A DNA stretch of 64,000 bases from Diploptera punctata (Eukaryota > Arthropoda > Insecta > Blattodea > Blaberidae). Position 1 is the stretch's first letter. Each line of letters begins with the position of its first letter. The stretch is taken from contig JASPKZ010002337.1 of NCBI GenBank assembly GCA_030220185.1, positions 1,583,501-1,647,500 on the forward strand. The letters are read 5' to 3'. Of this stretch, positions 21,198 to 32,338 are shown piece after piece. Made by a program: the position numbers and the translations under genes. Under the pieces are notes generated by a model, which saw only the letters and a program-made list of their open reading frames with translations, made no database searches and was not told the origin of the DNA.

Positions 21198-21290
21198 TTT
21201 GAATGAATCCCCTTTATTAAATTTAAAAATTTAAATAGATATTGTTGTATTGTTGCTTAGATCAGTTGGAACACAATTCATAATTTGTTA

Positions 21291-21336
21291 ACATGTCTGA
21301 AGAAGGTACAGTGTACCGAAACAGCTGTCACTGAAT
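21291..21336 (+). ncRNA. Hammerhead-like motif, copy 3 (after the Penelope ORF)
   Basis: acatgt, then CTGAAGA (21297-21303), stem II GGTACA/TGTACC (21305-21317), GAAAC (21318-21322), AGCTGTC with a GTC cleavage triplet. Stem I pairs poorly. Sequence to about 21390 is shared with 40951-41050. Confidence 0.55.
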
Positions 21337-22047
21337 TATTTAATAAATATGAAAATCAAATAAAACTACGTTCTATTTTTATTTAATTAATAAATTCCTA
21401 AATTTATATTATGTATATGCCGTTTTAATTTACTGACGATTTGGTTTGAAAATATGTGACGTGGTGGCTGAATAAAAAAAATTAAACGTAACAAAGGAAT
21501 TCGGTTAATGTGGATCCTCCAGGACGACCTGGGTCCACTTTACACGAATATGGATATTTTATCAATTAGGATGCTATCGGTAAAAACCATTCATTTAATT
21601 CATTTTATTTAATATTATTATAACTTTACTAAATCCAAAGACCGTCGCTTTCTGCAGTTGAATGGAGTGTGAATTTTATTAACAATAATTTTTCAAAACA
21701 TTCAATGAATATCAACGCTTTTTAATTATGATCAGTCGTAAATATTTTCAGATAAATCTGCGCCTGTCTGTATAAATTAATAGAGTGAATAAACTTAAAA
21801 AATAGACTAAAAACTAAGATGGTCTCCGGGGTCCACTTTATCCAAGTAAGGAGGTTAAAGTGGACCTTTCTTGTAATGTAAAAAAGTTTATAAATTATGA
21901 AGACATTTCCATATTTGAATAAAATAACAATGCTATTTCATAGTTACAACACTAATGATAATCACTGTAATTAAACAAAATTAAAATTCCTTAATTAAAA
22001 GAAGAAAAGCAACAAATTCAAAACAGGGGTCCAAATTACCCGCAGTT

Positions 22048-22080
<33 letters not shown>

Positions 22081-22084
<4 letters not shown>

Positions 22085-22446
22085 ACCGCTGTGGTCTCGA
22101 GGTAGCGTGCTGCCTTGTCACGCAGCGGGCCCGGGTTCGATCCCCGGTCGGGGCAGTTTTTCTGGGTGAGGTTTTTATCGGGGTTTTTCCTCACCTGTAA
22201 GACAAATGTCAGGAAAACTTTAAGGCCCAAACGGTCCCCGAAATCATATGGCCATCATCATCATGATCATCCTTATCATGATCATCCTTATCATTATCAT
22301 CATCATCATCATCATCATCCTTCACCGGTGTGGAAAGCAACAGGAAGCTACCACACCTACACAATTCCCTAGTAAAGCTACAAGCATAGCATGAAAATGC
22401 TGTGATTGCAGTGAAGGACCTGCCTTCGGGCAGAATTACTATGGAT
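22081..22446 (+). mobile_element. SINE-A copy
   Basis: Complete head gtccaccgctgtggtctcga, B box GGTTCGATCCCC, (TCA)n-rich middle, tail gcagaattactatggat. It starts directly after an (AT)n run of 28 bases that adjoins the TIR at 22051. Confidence 0.92.
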
Positions 22447-22759
22447 ATATATATACTGTAATATAGAAAACTATCCTCATTATGTGATTGTCACAAGGAC
22501 TAAGTGATACATACAATTAATTTTCCTGAACTGATGAAATACATTTCGTAAATAAATTTTAAAAAAATTAAATAGTATTAAAAGTAGAACTGTTGGTAAA
22601 GCTGGTTTCTTAAAATTTAAATTGACCCTATAACGGCAGCGATGGCAATTTTAGAAAGATGCACTCTATTCAAATATAAGAAATTCCAAAATTTAGCTAC
22701 GAATCCTGGTATAGTACCTCCTGCACCGATCATCCATACTTTGACAGTTATAATTATAA

Positions 22760-23440
22760 TTAAAATGTATGGTCACACATAGAAATACATTATATAATGT
22801 AAATAGACAGTCTACAAGACTTAACTGTTATTATATCTGGATTCATATAAAGATTATGTAGTTCACTGTTATGTACGTAGTCTTCTCATATTCGCCTGTC
22901 AGTTCATCTCTCTTTGGTCCAAACATTTTTCTGAGAACTTCATTCTCAAATGCTCGTAATCTTTTCTCCTCTCTTAAAGCAAGAATCCACGCTTCGCATC
23001 CATATAATATAACAGGGATAATAACAATTTTATATATTTTCATCGTAACGTTTTTTGACAGAAGTTATAACAAGAGCCCTTGTAATGCATAATAGTATGA
23101 ATTTCCAGAATTGAACATAAGTTTAATTTGTTTATGCACCTCATTCCTATTTGTAATTATTGTTCTTACGTATTTGAATTCAGCTACTTCTTCAAATTTC
23201 CATCATTTGTCATTAAGTGTCCATTTCCATTACATAATTTATTTCTAAATGTGACAATATGTTTAATTTTATTGATGTTTACTTCCAGTCCCAATTCCTT
23301 AGTGTTATTGAATAGAGTATATCCTCTCTATCGCCTAATAATACTAGATCACCAGCATAAACTAACAACTTATTAATACCATTGAGTTACAGGCCTACTT
23401 CATCTTTGATTGCTTGCTTTAGCACAATATTGAATACTGG
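22760..23440 (-). mobile_element. RTE-type LINE fragment, minus strand
   Basis: Minus strand reads ILYGCEAWILALREEKRLRA and FGPKRDELTGEY. Further upstream of the element it reads NGINKLLVYAG near 23370, where the active copy has YADD, so the catalytic motif is damaged. Confidence 0.82.
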
Positions 23441-23469
23441 AGTAAATACCTAGAAATAATAATTATAAA

Positions 23470-23990
23470 CTGAAATATAGTGCAGAAAGAAATTAAACAT
23501 AGGCTCAACACTGGAAATCCACGTTATTATGCTTTACAGGGACTCTTATCACCCCAACGTCTCCCAAAAACTTAAACTAAAAATACATAAAATTTCTTTA
23601 AGGGAGGAGAAAAAATTAGGAATGTTTGAGTATAAAGCTTTTGGGAAAATTCTTGGATGCAAGAGAGATGAACAGACAGGCGAATAGAGAAACTGCATAA
23701 CAGTGAGCTACATTATCTTTATAGGGTACAAATTATATCAAGATCAGTTAAGTCTCGCAGACTGCGATGGGCAGGACAAGTGGCACGAATGGGGAATGAC
23801 AGAAGGGCATAGAAGCTTCTTGTAGGAAAACCAGAGGGATAACTCCCAGTAGGTAGTCTAAGAATGAGGTGGGAGAATTACATTAACTATGATTTCAGGG
23901 AAGTAGATTACATAGGAGATGAATGGAAAACATTAGCTCAGGACAGGAATGTATGTTCGCGCTGACGTCGACCTACGTGCTAGGTAGTGT
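23470..23990 (+). mobile_element. RTE-type LINE 3' fragment, plus strand
   Basis: Starts at the KEIKHRLNTGNP position and runs through RSVKSRRLRWAGQVARMGND to the REVDYIGDEWKTLAQDRN region. It is inverted relative to the adjacent minus fragment with overlapping element coordinates. Confidence 0.85.
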
Positions 23991-24282
23991 CAATGAGGTA
24001 ATTATAATTGACAATAAATTATTGGTTTGTTTCAGGAAAGTGGAGTACATTGGATGGATAACCAAGAAACAACATGTACCAGGTGGTGTTTGTGATGTAT
24101 TTGTTCACTTTGGTATCATGTGATGTCCGCATTGATCCGCTTGACAGTCCGGTAATATAATTTCATTTCTGAGACAAAAACAAATCTGTGCATTTACAAG
24201 TACCAGTATAGTAAAAATCCATATACAGAGGGATTGAAAAGTTTAGACAATTTTGACGTTTATTGAGAAATCATTGAGACGA

Positions 24283-24326
24283 TATAAGGCCGTGGTCTAA
24301 TGGATAACGTGGACCACAGAGTCCAT
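24283..24326 (+). other. tRNA-like 5' half (Arg type)
   Basis: ggccgtggtctaatggataa resembles the acceptor and D arm of insect tRNA-Arg. No matching 3' half follows. It may be a SINE relic. Confidence 0.35.
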
Positions 24327-24345
24327 CTTACCTTTTAGTCTATTT

Positions 24346-24990
24346 TTACACGCTTTATATTTACTTGACCTGTATCTGTCTATCTATGCAACGGAATCTT
24401 TAAACACGATTTTCACCCACTTAAAAACATTGGATCGACTTGAAACTTTGTATACTTGTAAAGGACCAATGACAATATAATAATTTCATAAATAGTTTCT
24501 AAGATCCTGGCCAGCATCATCAGGACATCAAAAAAATAAAGACCGGTATTATAGGTTGCGGACGTATCGACTTTTTAGTCCATCGTTGTGAGAAATTAAT
24601 ATTATATCCTCTGGTAGCTCAGTTGGTAGAGCGGTGGACTGTAGTGGTATATAATTTCAGTAATCCATAGGTCGCTGGTTGAAATCCGGCCCGGAGGATT
24701 TTGTTAGAAGAGTATTACTTTTAGCTCATACTACAATGGTATCGAATTTAAAGATATTTATTTACATTTTTATCTTATTCTGTAAAATATTAATGACACT
24801 TTTATAAACCTACCATATTATAAATTAACCAAACAATTTGAGAAGGTACGATTAACTGTAACTATTTTTCTATACGGTATTAAAATATACAAAAATATTA
24901 TAATAATGTTAGATAATAATAATTTTAAAAATATATAATTATATTCGTGCCTAGACACTAAAAATATCCTAAGCAATTAAATTTTCACGG
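24346..24990 (+). repeat. Dispersed repeat Y carrying tRNA-Tyr, copy 1
   Basis: Colinear with 50470-50885: acacgctttatatttacttg, cacgattttcacccactta, ggttgcggacgtatcgactt, then a tRNA-Tyr, then attcgtgcctagacactaaa and gggattccggttta. The 50-kb copy lacks about 200 bp present here in two blocks. Confidence 0.8.
24608..24698 (+). tRNA. Intron-containing tRNA-Tyr (GTA) copy with altered T loop
   Basis: Acceptor CCTCTGG pairs with CCGGAGG (24691-24697) with one G-U; discriminator A at 24698. D arm TAGCTCAGTTGGTAGAGC; anticodon GTA at 24641-24643; an 18-nt intron is inferred at 24645-24662 after G37, the usual place for tRNA-Tyr introns. The T loop reads GGTTGAAATCC where GGTTCRANNCC is expected: the near-invariant C56 and the B box are changed. 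A pseudogene is likely. Confidence 0.75.
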
Positions 24991-24999
24991 GATTCCGGT

Positions 25000-25095
25000 T
25001 TATTCGTTAAATAGTGCTAACAAATGCCACTCTTGATTTCCAAATTATCGATAAATTCACGACTCACGAAGTAAGGAGTGGCATTACTTATGATA
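25000..25095 (-). mobile_element. MITE family M, hairpin end only
   Basis: Contains just the terminal hairpin (aaatgccactcttgatttcc ... ggagtggcattacttatgat), the minus orientation of 36498-36600. Confidence 0.8.
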
Positions 25096-25269
25096 AAATA
25101 CGTAGGTCAACTTTTAGAAAAGATTCTAGTGAAAAGTGGAGTAAGACAAGGAATTTCATCTTAGTCATTATTATTTCTTCATCAGCAGCAGCAAGAAAAA
25201 TAAAGCAAAATAATATACTTATGAAAAGAATTCTCGCATATTCACATATAGAAAGTAATGCTAATTCCC

Positions 25270-25790
25270 CTTGGTAGGTCAAAGCTCCAATTAGAATTTT
25301 TCTCCAGGCTTCTCCATCTCTTGCAACCGTCCACCGATTCTTGAATTTTAAAGATCCATCATCTCAAATTTGGTCTTCCAGTCCTCTGCCTTCCTTCTGG
25401 CATATCATCTATAATTCTTGTAACTACTTCATTTTTTGTCATTTTCTGTGTATGTCCTGTCCATCTCAGTAGGTTCACTTTAATATCCGTAATTATATCT
25501 GATTATTTTTGCAACTCATACAATTCCCTCTTATATCTCGTTCGCCAATCTCCATTTTCCCTAATAAGTCCATTATCTAGAGAATCTTTCTTTAAAAAAA
25601 CAGCCAATCGAGATTTGTCCTATTCAGTCACAACCAAGGTACCTCTCCCGTAAATCAGCACTGGTTTAATTAGTGTTTCATGCAACCTGATTCTTCTTTC
25701 GCGTGTCACATATTTTCACTTCAAATACTTTGTATTGCATTTATTAGTCCACTGCTGTATAACTCCATCATATTTATTATCCTAAATAGC
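25270..25790 (-). mobile_element. LINE fragment, minus strand
   Basis: Minus-strand LINE C-terminal-like order (WxR...GRP signature around 25350-25400), heavily decayed, followed by AT-rich sequence. Confidence 0.5.
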
Positions 25791-25799
25791 ACCTCTTTA

Positions 25800-26450
25800 T
25801 AACTATTTTTTTTCTGTACGTGTGTTTGTCACTGAACTCCTTCTAAACGATTGGATCGATTTTGATGAAAATGTTTGTGTGTGTATGATTGGGTCCCTCG
25901 ATGGTTTAGATTCACAATTGGAGCCTCTAAAACCATTAGGTGTAGGAGTTCACCTGAAGTAAAAATTTAAAAATCGCTCTAGCGGTCACATTTTTTTATT
26001 TTTTGAAAATGAAACTCAGTATATCGTATTAAAATAAACCGTGGTAAGTATTATCAAAAAATAAACGAAATCTAACAATTAGAAGTGGAGGTTTACTTGA
26101 AATCCGAAATTAAAAACTGACTAAACGATGGACTGATTTTGATTAAATTTTGTGTGTGTGTTTGAGTGGATCCCTGGATGGTTCAGATTCACAATTGGAC
26201 CCGGTAGGTGACGCTGCGACCGTGTAATAGGAATCTTGTTTATGTCAGATGTGTAGTCATCTGCATTACTGACACATTCAGCGCGAAAACAATGTGGCAT
26301 CATCTTGAGCCACAACAGATGGCAGTGAGGATTTTCTTGCGAACTGATTAGTGAATATTATGGTAAAATAAAGTAACTTATGTTTTATCCTCTGGCGATA
26401 ATACAAGATTTGAACGTTTGGACAGGACTACATCTGCCGAGTCCGCTAGT
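25800..26450 (+). repeat. Dispersed repeat H, copy 2
   Basis: aggagttcacctgaagtaaa, aaatcgctctagcggtcaca and gaaactcagtatatcg match 14175-14620. A second partial start (gatggactgattttgat, tgtgtgtgtttgagtgg) repeats the opening block near 26115-26200. Confidence 0.65.
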
Positions 26451-26924
26451 CTTTGATAAATAAATTATTTTAACAGGTACCTACTGACCCATTAACCAAG
26501 GGATATAAAACGACTCCCCTAAATATGCACACAATATTCGTGTTAAAGTTATTAGGACTCGTTCAAGAAAAAATACGAATAAAATCAATACATCCAAAAT
26601 ACACAAATACAATTAATAATTGCGTAAACTTACTGTTATGGTGCGTAGTACGCCATTTGCATTAACGCCTGTAACAATGAAACAAAGTTGTTTCAATCAG
26701 TACTGATAATCGAGAAAATTAAATACAAATTATATCATAAATATTAAAATTATATGTTTGTAACATGAAATAATTTCAACATGATCCATGACTTTATTTC
26801 CCTTCAGAAGGATCCCATACATAGTCTATTATGTTTTACGTTATAAAAGTAGAGTTAAGATAGATGGACATTTTAAGCTTATGTTATATATGATATGAAA
26901 AGAAAAAAACAAATCACTAAAAAC

Positions 26925-27000
26925 TGAATTTGAACCCAAGGCCTTTATCTTTATACGTTAGAGAGCTAACCATTACTCCACTCAGGCTCCTAGTGCAGAC
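26925..27000 (-). other. tRNA-like sequence (SINE head or tRNA pseudogene)
   Basis: Minus strand ggagcctgagtggagtaatg ... gggttcaaattc gives A- and B-box-like segments with tRNA spacing and a TAT at the anticodon position. No tail recognised. Confidence 0.45.
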
Positions 27001-28065
27001 ATTTATTTTTATTTCCTTATGTACAATTCTCTATCATAAAAGGCAGCGTAGCAAACGCCCTCCGTGTCAACTTATGGCTTCTAGAACAAAATAAAACACG
27101 AGACTTTTTTTACTTTAGAGCTGTAGACCCTAACATTTTTTACTCCGATGTTATAAATAAATAAATTAATAAATATATATATATATATATATATAACCGA
27201 TAGATTGTTTTATTACATTTCATTATTTTCCCTTGTAAACATATTCACGTTTGTTAGACAAGGGATGAATACTGTAGCATTTATCTTATATTGCATACAT
27301 TGTATCAATACTTTTAATTTTAATTATCATTAACACTATTGTTATATATAAATATCACATTTTAATCAAATTTATTTTAATATTTAATAACCATAATATA
27401 ATTAATTTTAATCATTGTATTCTAATATAAAATGTGTTTGTCCCCTGGTGAGTGGAACTTAATTCCACTAAACTAAATAGATAAAATAAAAATCAATAAT
27501 AAATATTAAGGATTATTATTCTGGAAAATCAATAAATCCTGGTATAGTTTAGATTCAGGAATCTTCGAAAAAGAGTGAATATGGTAAGAATTGGGACCGA
27601 TTCAATTATCAAAATACTGACTGTTACAAGAAAACAAAATTGAAAATGATATATCTGACGATGAAATTAATATACCTTCTCAACATAACCACAAAAATAA
27701 AATAAACATGACAAGTAAGACAAAGATATTATTTATGTGTAAAAGTTGAAATTGCAACATAGTACAGTTAGAAATGAGACTTCGGGCTACCCGTTGTCTG
27801 TGTAGAATTCAATAATACAGAGTGAATCTGTAAGAGCGAGTAAAAAATTAAACAGGACATAGGGAATTCTCCAGGAACAGTTTGATATAGAGAACCTAAG
27901 TCCTGAGAAGCCAGTCTATGGAGATATGCAAATAAACTTTTGTATCACACTAACATTAATATTTTCCACCTGATTTACAACAAAGGTGCGTACATATTTA
28001 CATGAACTGCGTTATTTATTTACCTGTACTACATGCTTTAGTATAGCATTATGAAAAGGGAGGGG
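27001..28065. other. AT-rich intergenic stretch
   Basis: Holds an (AT)n run at 27174-27194. No gene, RNA or repeat recognised. Confidence 0.5.
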
Positions 28066-28069
28066 ACAA

Positions 28070-28930
28070 CTTAATAGTATTCTCAGTATTCTGGGTAGAG
28101 TGCCTGATATTCCAGTAAGTACGTTAGAAAAAATGTATGGAGCGATGGTGAGGCCAGTAATGCACTATGGTAGTGAGATTTGTGTTTTTCAAAGAACGGA
28201 AATACTAAAAAAGGTATACACGCATTTTCTAAAATATATTACAGGACTTAGTAAGGCGGGTTTCTAACTGTGGAATTTTATATGAATTTGGGTCATTTCA
28301 GGACGACATTAACTGCAAAATTCGTGTACTCAATCCAAGGTGAACAAACAATGCTCAGAGCAATTTGTTACGACCACCAAATTAGGAACGCAAATGGGAA
28401 ATTCTGGGCAGACGAGGTTAGGAGAGAACTCCAAATGATTGGGATGGGTTGGGTATAGGAAAAAGGGACTGAAAATCGAAAGAATGTATGGAGAAAAATA
28501 AGAAGGAGGTACTTAGATACAAACCGACAAAATATTTTGGCCCAATGTACGGGAAAACGATCAGCGACGATCACGATATGCGAATATGTCCAATGTGCGG
28601 GAGCTTTGAAGACGAGATACATATATTAGGAAAATGTAACGATTTAGAATATTGGAGGCATCAGTTATTACCGGAAAGATTTCTAAATTCAAATCGTGAA
28701 AGATTGGCGTGCTACGAGTTACTGGTAAACCCAGAAAATTGGACAAGCTTGGGTAGATTTCTGGACAAAACGCGGAAAACAAGAACAACACTTATTCAGG
28801 AATAAATAAATACGTTAACAAATTGCAATACCATTAATTCTTAATAATTCTACATAACTAAGTTAATGTATAATGTAATTGTATTGATATCTAATTGTAA
28901 TATTATTATGTTTTTTTTTTTTTTTTTAAG
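28070..28930 (+). mobile_element. Decayed LINE of another clade with zinc-knuckle-like C-terminus
   Basis: Reads ILGRVPDIPVSTLEKMYGAM and VRPVMHYGSEICVFQRTEIL before frameshifts. Bases 28488-28805 then read RICPMCGSFEDEIHILGKC, a CxxC...H...C motif of the kind found near the C-terminus of several non-LTR retrotransposons, ending NPENWTSLGRFLDKTRKTR. Stops and shifts between the parts make it inactive. Confidence 0.7.
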
Positions 28931-29049
28931 TATATTATTACCAAACATCAACTTATTGTGACGGAGTGTCAACAACACGTACGGCTTACTGCCCGTGCGA
29001 CCCATATTTCTAAATAACATTGTATGTATCTTACTTTTAGTTTAATAAA

Positions 29050-30320
29050 GTCCTTATGTACATGCAGTTCCTGCAAGGAAGAGCCTGATGACTAGTCATG
29101 ATGCAGGATGTGACTTGTGACCCCTCTTGATAAATTTCTATGGGGATCCTAAAGTCACTTGTGTTTGAAACTCCACTGAAAATGGACATGACATTGTCAG
29201 GATTATCGCTGCCTGTGATGTGATGCGAAATATACCAGTGTGAGGCAGAATTTTGTACGCTGATGTTATGCTTGTAATGAGGTTGGTGCTCGTCAGTTTG
29301 AGCAACTGTTGAAAGATACAAAATGTTATGTTAATTATTTCAATGGTGGTACTTGCAGTTAACTGATAAATAATGTAAATAAAGAGACAAGAGAGTAATA
29401 TGAAAGACAAGTTTACTCCCCTATCTCCATAAGCTGGTTTATCGAGCCCTACGTTCCCTATCTCAAATTGTTCATTAGAGCATGCCCAATGTCAAGTTTA
29501 ATTTTTGCACGCTCTTGCAGACTCACCCTGTGTATAATATATGTGTCGCAAACTTAACTTTTAGTAAATAAGAGGGCATGCATTTAAATGTGATATAATT
29601 TCAGGTTGTAGCATGGTACAGTAATAAGAAAAATTCTGCCTTTTGTCTAGGTTTCACATATAAACATTTCGGCTAAACTTTACAACCCGCGACGCGACCT
29701 TTTTAATTCCTTCATAAACTCCTGTCGAATTTTATTCTTAAGGGGTTTCATTTTTCAAATTATAGCCCATCATTTACAATGATTTTTACAGGTTTTCTAA
29801 CGATTAATTGAATATATTTTTTCACGATATTGTACTACACGAAGACCTGACAACTATATTGATTTTAACGATTATTCTGGGTTCCAGTGCAGCCAACATA
29901 GAATCTGTTCTAATTAACTTATACTAAATAAAATCAGCGTGCATTCTTTCACAGGTTAGAGTACTTAAATTGCATTAGGTTAGCTTTTAGGTTGGTTTTT
30001 GACAGATTAGAATACTTAAATTGTGTTAGGTTAGATTTTGGGTTTGTTAAATATCGTGTATATGTTGGTTGCATCTTGTGATTCGATTATGTAAACTGCT
30101 TCGCGTTAGTTGGCGCATGCGCATGGTATATGGTTGGAACTAGAAAAAAATGTTTTGCTTCGCATGCTGTAAAGTATTTCCAAAATTGCAATAATATGCA
30201 CCATGTTGTAATCTTAATTTTTTGTACTCGTGCATTAAAATTCGTGCCTTGTTGGTAATATTTGTGAATGAGAATGAAAAAAAATGCAATTTATGTGAGT
30301 TGGAATTTATTTCTAAATAG
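29050..30320. other. Region upstream of lipase 2, first exon not found
   Basis: The promoter and signal-peptide exon of lipase 2 might be here, but I could not identify them. Bases 29950-30040 contain two imperfect repeats of gattagaatacttaaattg with TTAGGTTAG. Confidence 0.4.
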
Positions 30321-30678
30321 TTTGACGTGATTAAGAAATATGGATACCCAGCAGAAAAGCATTTCGTCACTACAGAAGACGGTTACATTCTACAGCTGTT
30401 TAGAATTCCCTATAGTCCCAAATCTCTTGCAACTACCAACACATTTGCAAAACCTAAGTCATCTTCCTTCTCCAACATAACCACTTCTAGCAAGTCTTCT
30501 ACAGTCCTCAACAAATCTAAATCTAATCTAATTCCTAATAAGAGAATACCTCCAAGTACCATCAAACAAACATATCCCAAATCTCCTGTAGTTCACAAAA
30601 AGCCCGTAGCAGTGCTTCATCATGGTCTCGGTTGCACTTCAAGAGACTGGGTCTTACTTGGCCCAAACAAATCATTAG
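30321..30678 (+). CDS. Lipase 2 exon with oxyanion motif and low-complexity insertion
   Basis: Acceptor TTCTAAATAG ends at 30320; donor G|GTAAGT at 30679. Starts FDVIKKYGYPAEKHFVTTED. After FRIPYSPK comes a low-complexity stretch (about 30418-30597) rich in Ser, Lys, Thr, Pro and Asn, then KKPVAVLHHGLGCTSRDWVL. In typical relatives the two conserved blocks are only a few residues apart. Confidence 0.88.
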
Positions 30679-31973
30679 GTAAGTAAAAGTGAGTTAATAA
30701 AATTCTGCATTTAATATTCAGAGCTATTAAAAAAAGAAGGAACAGACTTCAAGCATTTATTTCTTCGAAACTACAAAAAATAGAAACACAATTCCAACAT
30801 TCCTGGAAAGATAAAAGTTCAAATTTCACTATTTTATGCATTCTACATGATCACCTTGTGTTACACACAAATATCAAAACGGTGGCTCATTTCTTCCCAC
30901 ACACGATTGAATTACAAATTCACAGCTTCAACAATTCGATGTCGCAGATTTTAAAAAGTGCCAGGTATAGAGGGGGATAAAAACATTGTTTTGTACGTAA
31001 AACCCACATATAAAAATCAGATTAGGGTTAAGTCTGGTGACCTGGGCGGCCACTGGCGATGAAATTGATCTGCTCCTCCACTTCCAAAGTGGTTAAAAAA
31101 TGCGGCCATTATCTGAACTTTAAACTTTTCTCTTTCCAGGAACGTTGGAATTGTGTTTAAGTGTGTTGTAGTACGGAAGAAATAGACGTTTGAAATTTGT
31201 TCCTTCTTTCTAAGTAGCTCTATATATTTTTTTTTATTTTGTCTAATGCCACCAAGTTGTCTTTTATGAAATTTCTAGTTTTCTCCCGTGGCGTTGGCGC
31301 AATTATAATTCATTTCTTAGGTTGGGGCACCTGGAAGGCGGAGTTACGTTACCCAGATGATACGATGGGTGATAAATGATAACGAAGCGCCAGGAGAGTA
31401 CATAAACTAAACTTAACCTAAAATCCTGACCATGGGCAACCACAGGAATAATACCCTTTTAGGGAAAAACTTCTATGGTTGCACCGTGAATTGAACCCGG
31501 GACTTCATGAACTGTAGTCAGAAACGCTGACCCATAAGACGGTCATATGTAATTGCTAATTTATTAACTAACTCACTGGCTCAATCGAATCCGTACGATC
31601 ACGGCCGCACCGATATAAGCTCTCTATAGATCCCTATCCAAATATAATACACTCCAATCTTCCCCTGTATAATCAACTACCCTCAAATTATGGTTAATGT
31701 AATATTCTCACCTCATCATTGGTCTACCAACTGGGCGTTTTCACTCCGGTCACCCTACAAACAGTTTCCTAGTCCATCTTTCATTCCCCATTGTGTCACA
31801 TGTCCTGTCCATCGCAACCTATGAGACTTAACTGTTCTTATTATATATATATGGTTTCCCATAAAGATCATGTAGCTCACTTTTATGGAGCCTCTCCATT
31901 TAACTACCTTTTCATCTCTCCTCGGTCCAAACATTTTCGCAAGAAGTTTATTATGAAATATTCGTAATATACG

Positions 31974-32011
<38 letters not shown>

Positions 32012-32294
32012 GTCCTGCACCATAGCAGAGTGGTTAGGGCAAGAAGCCTAACCACTCGGCCAGTATGAGATCGATGCGCATCCAGCATCATGATGAATTT
32101 GGGTAGCTACAATAAGTAACGGCACAAGGCTGAAAAAAACAGCTATAACGGTTGAGAGACCCGACATACATGTCATCCCTACACTGGCTGTATGATAGTC
32201 TACCTCTATGATAAATTCATGTGGATGTGAGGCCAGCTGACGGCTAGTAGGTCAAGGATATTTTAGGTCGGTCGCGTCGTTGAATTAGTTTGTG

Positions 32295-32338
<44 letters not shown>

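Larger units (their letters stand above)
20427..22051. mobile_element. Candidate DNA transposon with TIRs, containing a Penelope-like insertion
   Basis: Left end taggaagttcgagtaatat-like (20427-20451) and right end in inverted form taggaactgcgggtaatttg (complement of 22028-22051), about 75 percent matching, flanked by (AT)n. Internal copies of the gtccacttta motif (e.g. 21528 and 21830) are typical of sub-terminal repeats. No transposase seen. Confidence 0.5.

Noticed and set aside
24608..24698. Functional tRNA-Tyr gene
   Set aside because: Kept as tRNA-like feature, but the B box and C56 are changed, so function is doubtful.
29950..30040. Insect telomere-like TTAGG repeats
   Set aside because: Only two TTAGGTTAG occurrences inside a duplicated 50-bp unit; not a telomeric tract.
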